In this document: positions 12,939-14,060 of the stretch, in pieces
How positions within the stretch are numbered: the stretch's first letter is position 1
Layout: every line of letters starts with the position of its first letter
From: Faecalitalea sp. UBA4312
GTDB lineage: Bacteria; Bacillota_I; Bacilli_A; Erysipelotrichales; Erysipelotrichaceae
Assembly (NCBI GenBank): GCA_002394635.1
Contig: DGUK01000040.1
Span: forward strand, 1-14,060
Direction of reading: 5' to 3'
DNA length: 14,060 bases
Notes under the pieces: generated by a model
What the model saw: only the letters and a program-made list of their open reading frames with translations
Databases searched by the model: none
Told to the model about the DNA's origin: nothing
Position numbers and translations under genes: made by a program

Positions 12939-14060
12939 CTATTTTGATGTTTCCAGCATGAACAACAATTGTCCGGCTTGTACGGTATCGCCTTCGGCAC
13001 AAAGAATGTCCTTGACAACCCCATCCATCCGGGCTACGACGGCTGTTTCCATTTTCATAGCTTCGATGACAGCCAGTGTCTGGTTCTTTTCGACCTTATC
13101 ACCGGCTTTGACATTGATCTTGGTGATCATTCCTGGAATGGAGGCGCCGGCATGGGACTTATCCTGCGGATCGGCCATTTCGATTTTCTGACCAGTTACC
13201 TTGATGTTCGGATCCGGTACTTCGACAATACGGCGGGAACCGTTCAGTTCAAAGATGACACTGCGTGTACCCTTTTTCTCGTTGATATCTCCCAGTCCAA
13301 GATAACGGATGCTCAATGTCTTACCATCTTCAATATTGATCAGGTTTCGTTCACCAACAGCTAATCCGTTAAAGAAGACATGAGAACCCATACGCATCAG
13401 ATAGCCATATTCTTTTTCATGTTCCCAATAATCCTTCATGACCTTCGGATAGATACAGTAGGAAATCACATCTCGCATACCAATTGGTTTATGGCTGCAG
13501 ATCGGTTCGATTTCTTCCGCAATCTTTTTAAAGTCAACCGGTTCAAGCAGTTCACCCGGTCGGCAAGTGATGGGCTTTTCGCCTTTTAATACGACCTTTT
13601 GCAGATCCTTAGGGAAGCCGTGAGGCGGCTGTCCCATCATTCCCTTAAAATAGGAAATCACGGAATCCGGGAAGTTCAGATGTTTTCCTTCTTCAACAAT
13701 GGTATCCGGTGTTAAGTTGTTTTGTACCATGAAAATGGCCATATCTCCAACCATTTTTGAAGATGGGGTTACTTTGGTGATACCGCCTAACATGATATCC
13801 ACCTGTTTGTACATTTCCTTGATTTCCTCAAAGCGGCTGGCTAAACCTAAGGAAGCCACCTGAGGACCTAGATTCGTGTACTGTCCGCCCGGAATTTCAT
13901 ATTTATAGATATCGGTAGCGGTTGTTTTTAAACCACGGTCGAATTTCTTGTAACGTAATCGTACATCCGCCCAATAGTCGGTCAGATCCTGGATCCGATC
14001 CAGATTCAAACCAGTATCTCTTTGTTGTCCATGTAAAGCAGAAACAACCGCGTTCATGGA
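12939..14060 (-). CDS. pyc: Pyruvate carboxylase, C-terminal part (partial at window edge)
   Basis: Biotin-dependent enzyme making oxaloacetate from pyruvate, bicarbonate and ATP. The window holds the last 373 or so codons; the frame stays open to the window edge, with a Ser codon before the first visible Met. Visible parts, in order: the end of the carboxyltransferase domain (HGQQRDTGLNLD and IPGGQYTNLGPQVASLGL, strongly typical of PYC/OADA), the post-CT region with GFPKDLQKVVLKGEKPI, and the C-terminal biotinyl domain. The biotinylation site is EAMKMET; its lysine codon lies at 13053-13055, 37 residues before the end. The placement of the biotinyl domain at the extreme C-terminus, in the same chain as the CT domain, favours pyruvate carboxylase over separate-subunit decarboxylases. 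The biotin carboxylase half would lie beyond 14060. Confidence 0.95.
   Translation of the reverse strand, partial: SMNAVVSALHGQQRDTGLNLDRIQDLTDYWADVRLRYKKFDRGLKTTATDIYKYEIPGGQYTNLGPQVASLGLASRFEEIKEMYKQVDIMLGGITKVTPSSKMVGDMAIFMVQNNLTPDTIVEEGKHLNFPDSVISYFKGMMGQPPHGFPKDLQKVVLKGEKPITCRPGELLEPVDFKKIAEEIEPICSHKPIGMRDVISYCIYPKVMKDYWEHEKEYGYLMRMGSHVFFNGLAVGERNLINIEDGKTLSIRYLGLGDINEKKGTRSVIFELNGSRRIVEVPDPNIKVTGQKIEMADPQDKSHAGASIPGMITKINVKAGDKVEKNQTLAVIEAMKMETAVVARMDGVVKDILCAEGDTVQAGQLLFMLETSK

Noticed and set aside
1..14060. CRISPR array, tRNA, rRNA, insertion sequence or prophage genes
   Set aside because: No repeat-spacer pattern, cloverleaf-type sequence, transposase or phage motif was seen on either strand.

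Overview
The window looks like chromosomal DNA from a low-to-mid GC Bacillota. Ribosome binding sites are strong AGGAGG types, genes are packed into short operons closed by intrinsic terminators, and sugar uptake runs through a PTS under a PRD-domain activator. The gene mix (GatABC-type PTS, HAD pairs, flavoredoxin, pyruvate carboxylase) would suit a gut Erysipelotrichales-type fermenter, but that placement is an inference with low confidence. No tRNA, rRNA, CRISPR array, insertion sequence or prophage gene is visible.

Layout. (1) 2-913 (+) is the 3' part of an ABC-2-type membrane permease, closed by a terminator at 944-972. (2) 1005-2907 (+) holds an EamA/DMT transporter and a double-SIS, GlmS-like sugar-phosphate enzyme. 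They are followed from a separate promoter by nagB (2993-3715) and a terminator. This is an amino-sugar or fructosamine-type module. (3) 3798-5074 (+) is a pair of overlapping, translationally coupled HAD hydrolase paralogues with their own promoter and terminator. (4) 5261-9051 (+) is a catabolic operon: EIIA, EIIB and EIIC of the galactitol PTS family, a class II aldolase of the fuculose-phosphate type, and a zinc-dependent polyol-phosphate dehydrogenase. (5) 9164-11709 (+) is a MtlR/LicR-type activator (HTH-PRD-PRD-EIIB-EIIA), which most likely controls operon 4, plus a YcxB-like membrane protein. (6) 11717-11940 holds an isolated small transcription unit with an unrecognised 36-residue ORF. 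(7) 11939-14060 (-) carries a flavoredoxin-like flavoprotein with a C-terminal helical extension and the C-terminal third of pyruvate carboxylase, running off the window edge.

How the genes work together. In operon 4 the PTS would import and phosphorylate a polyol, the dehydrogenase would oxidise it to a ketose phosphate, and the aldolase would split that to DHAP plus an aldehyde. A tagatose-6-phosphate kinase and tagatose-bisphosphate aldolase are absent, while a ketose-1-phosphate-type aldolase is present. That argues against plain galactitol and for a pentitol or 6-deoxyhexitol. A perfect 9-bp palindrome lies about 60 bp upstream of a TATAAT box that has no good -35, which is what an activator-dependent promoter would look like.

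The least explained part is the small unit at 11717-11940: an 11-bp-period direct repeat, a -10 box, a perfect ribosome binding site, a 36-codon ORF, a hairpin hiding a second Shine-Dalgarno-like sequence, and a bidirectional terminator.
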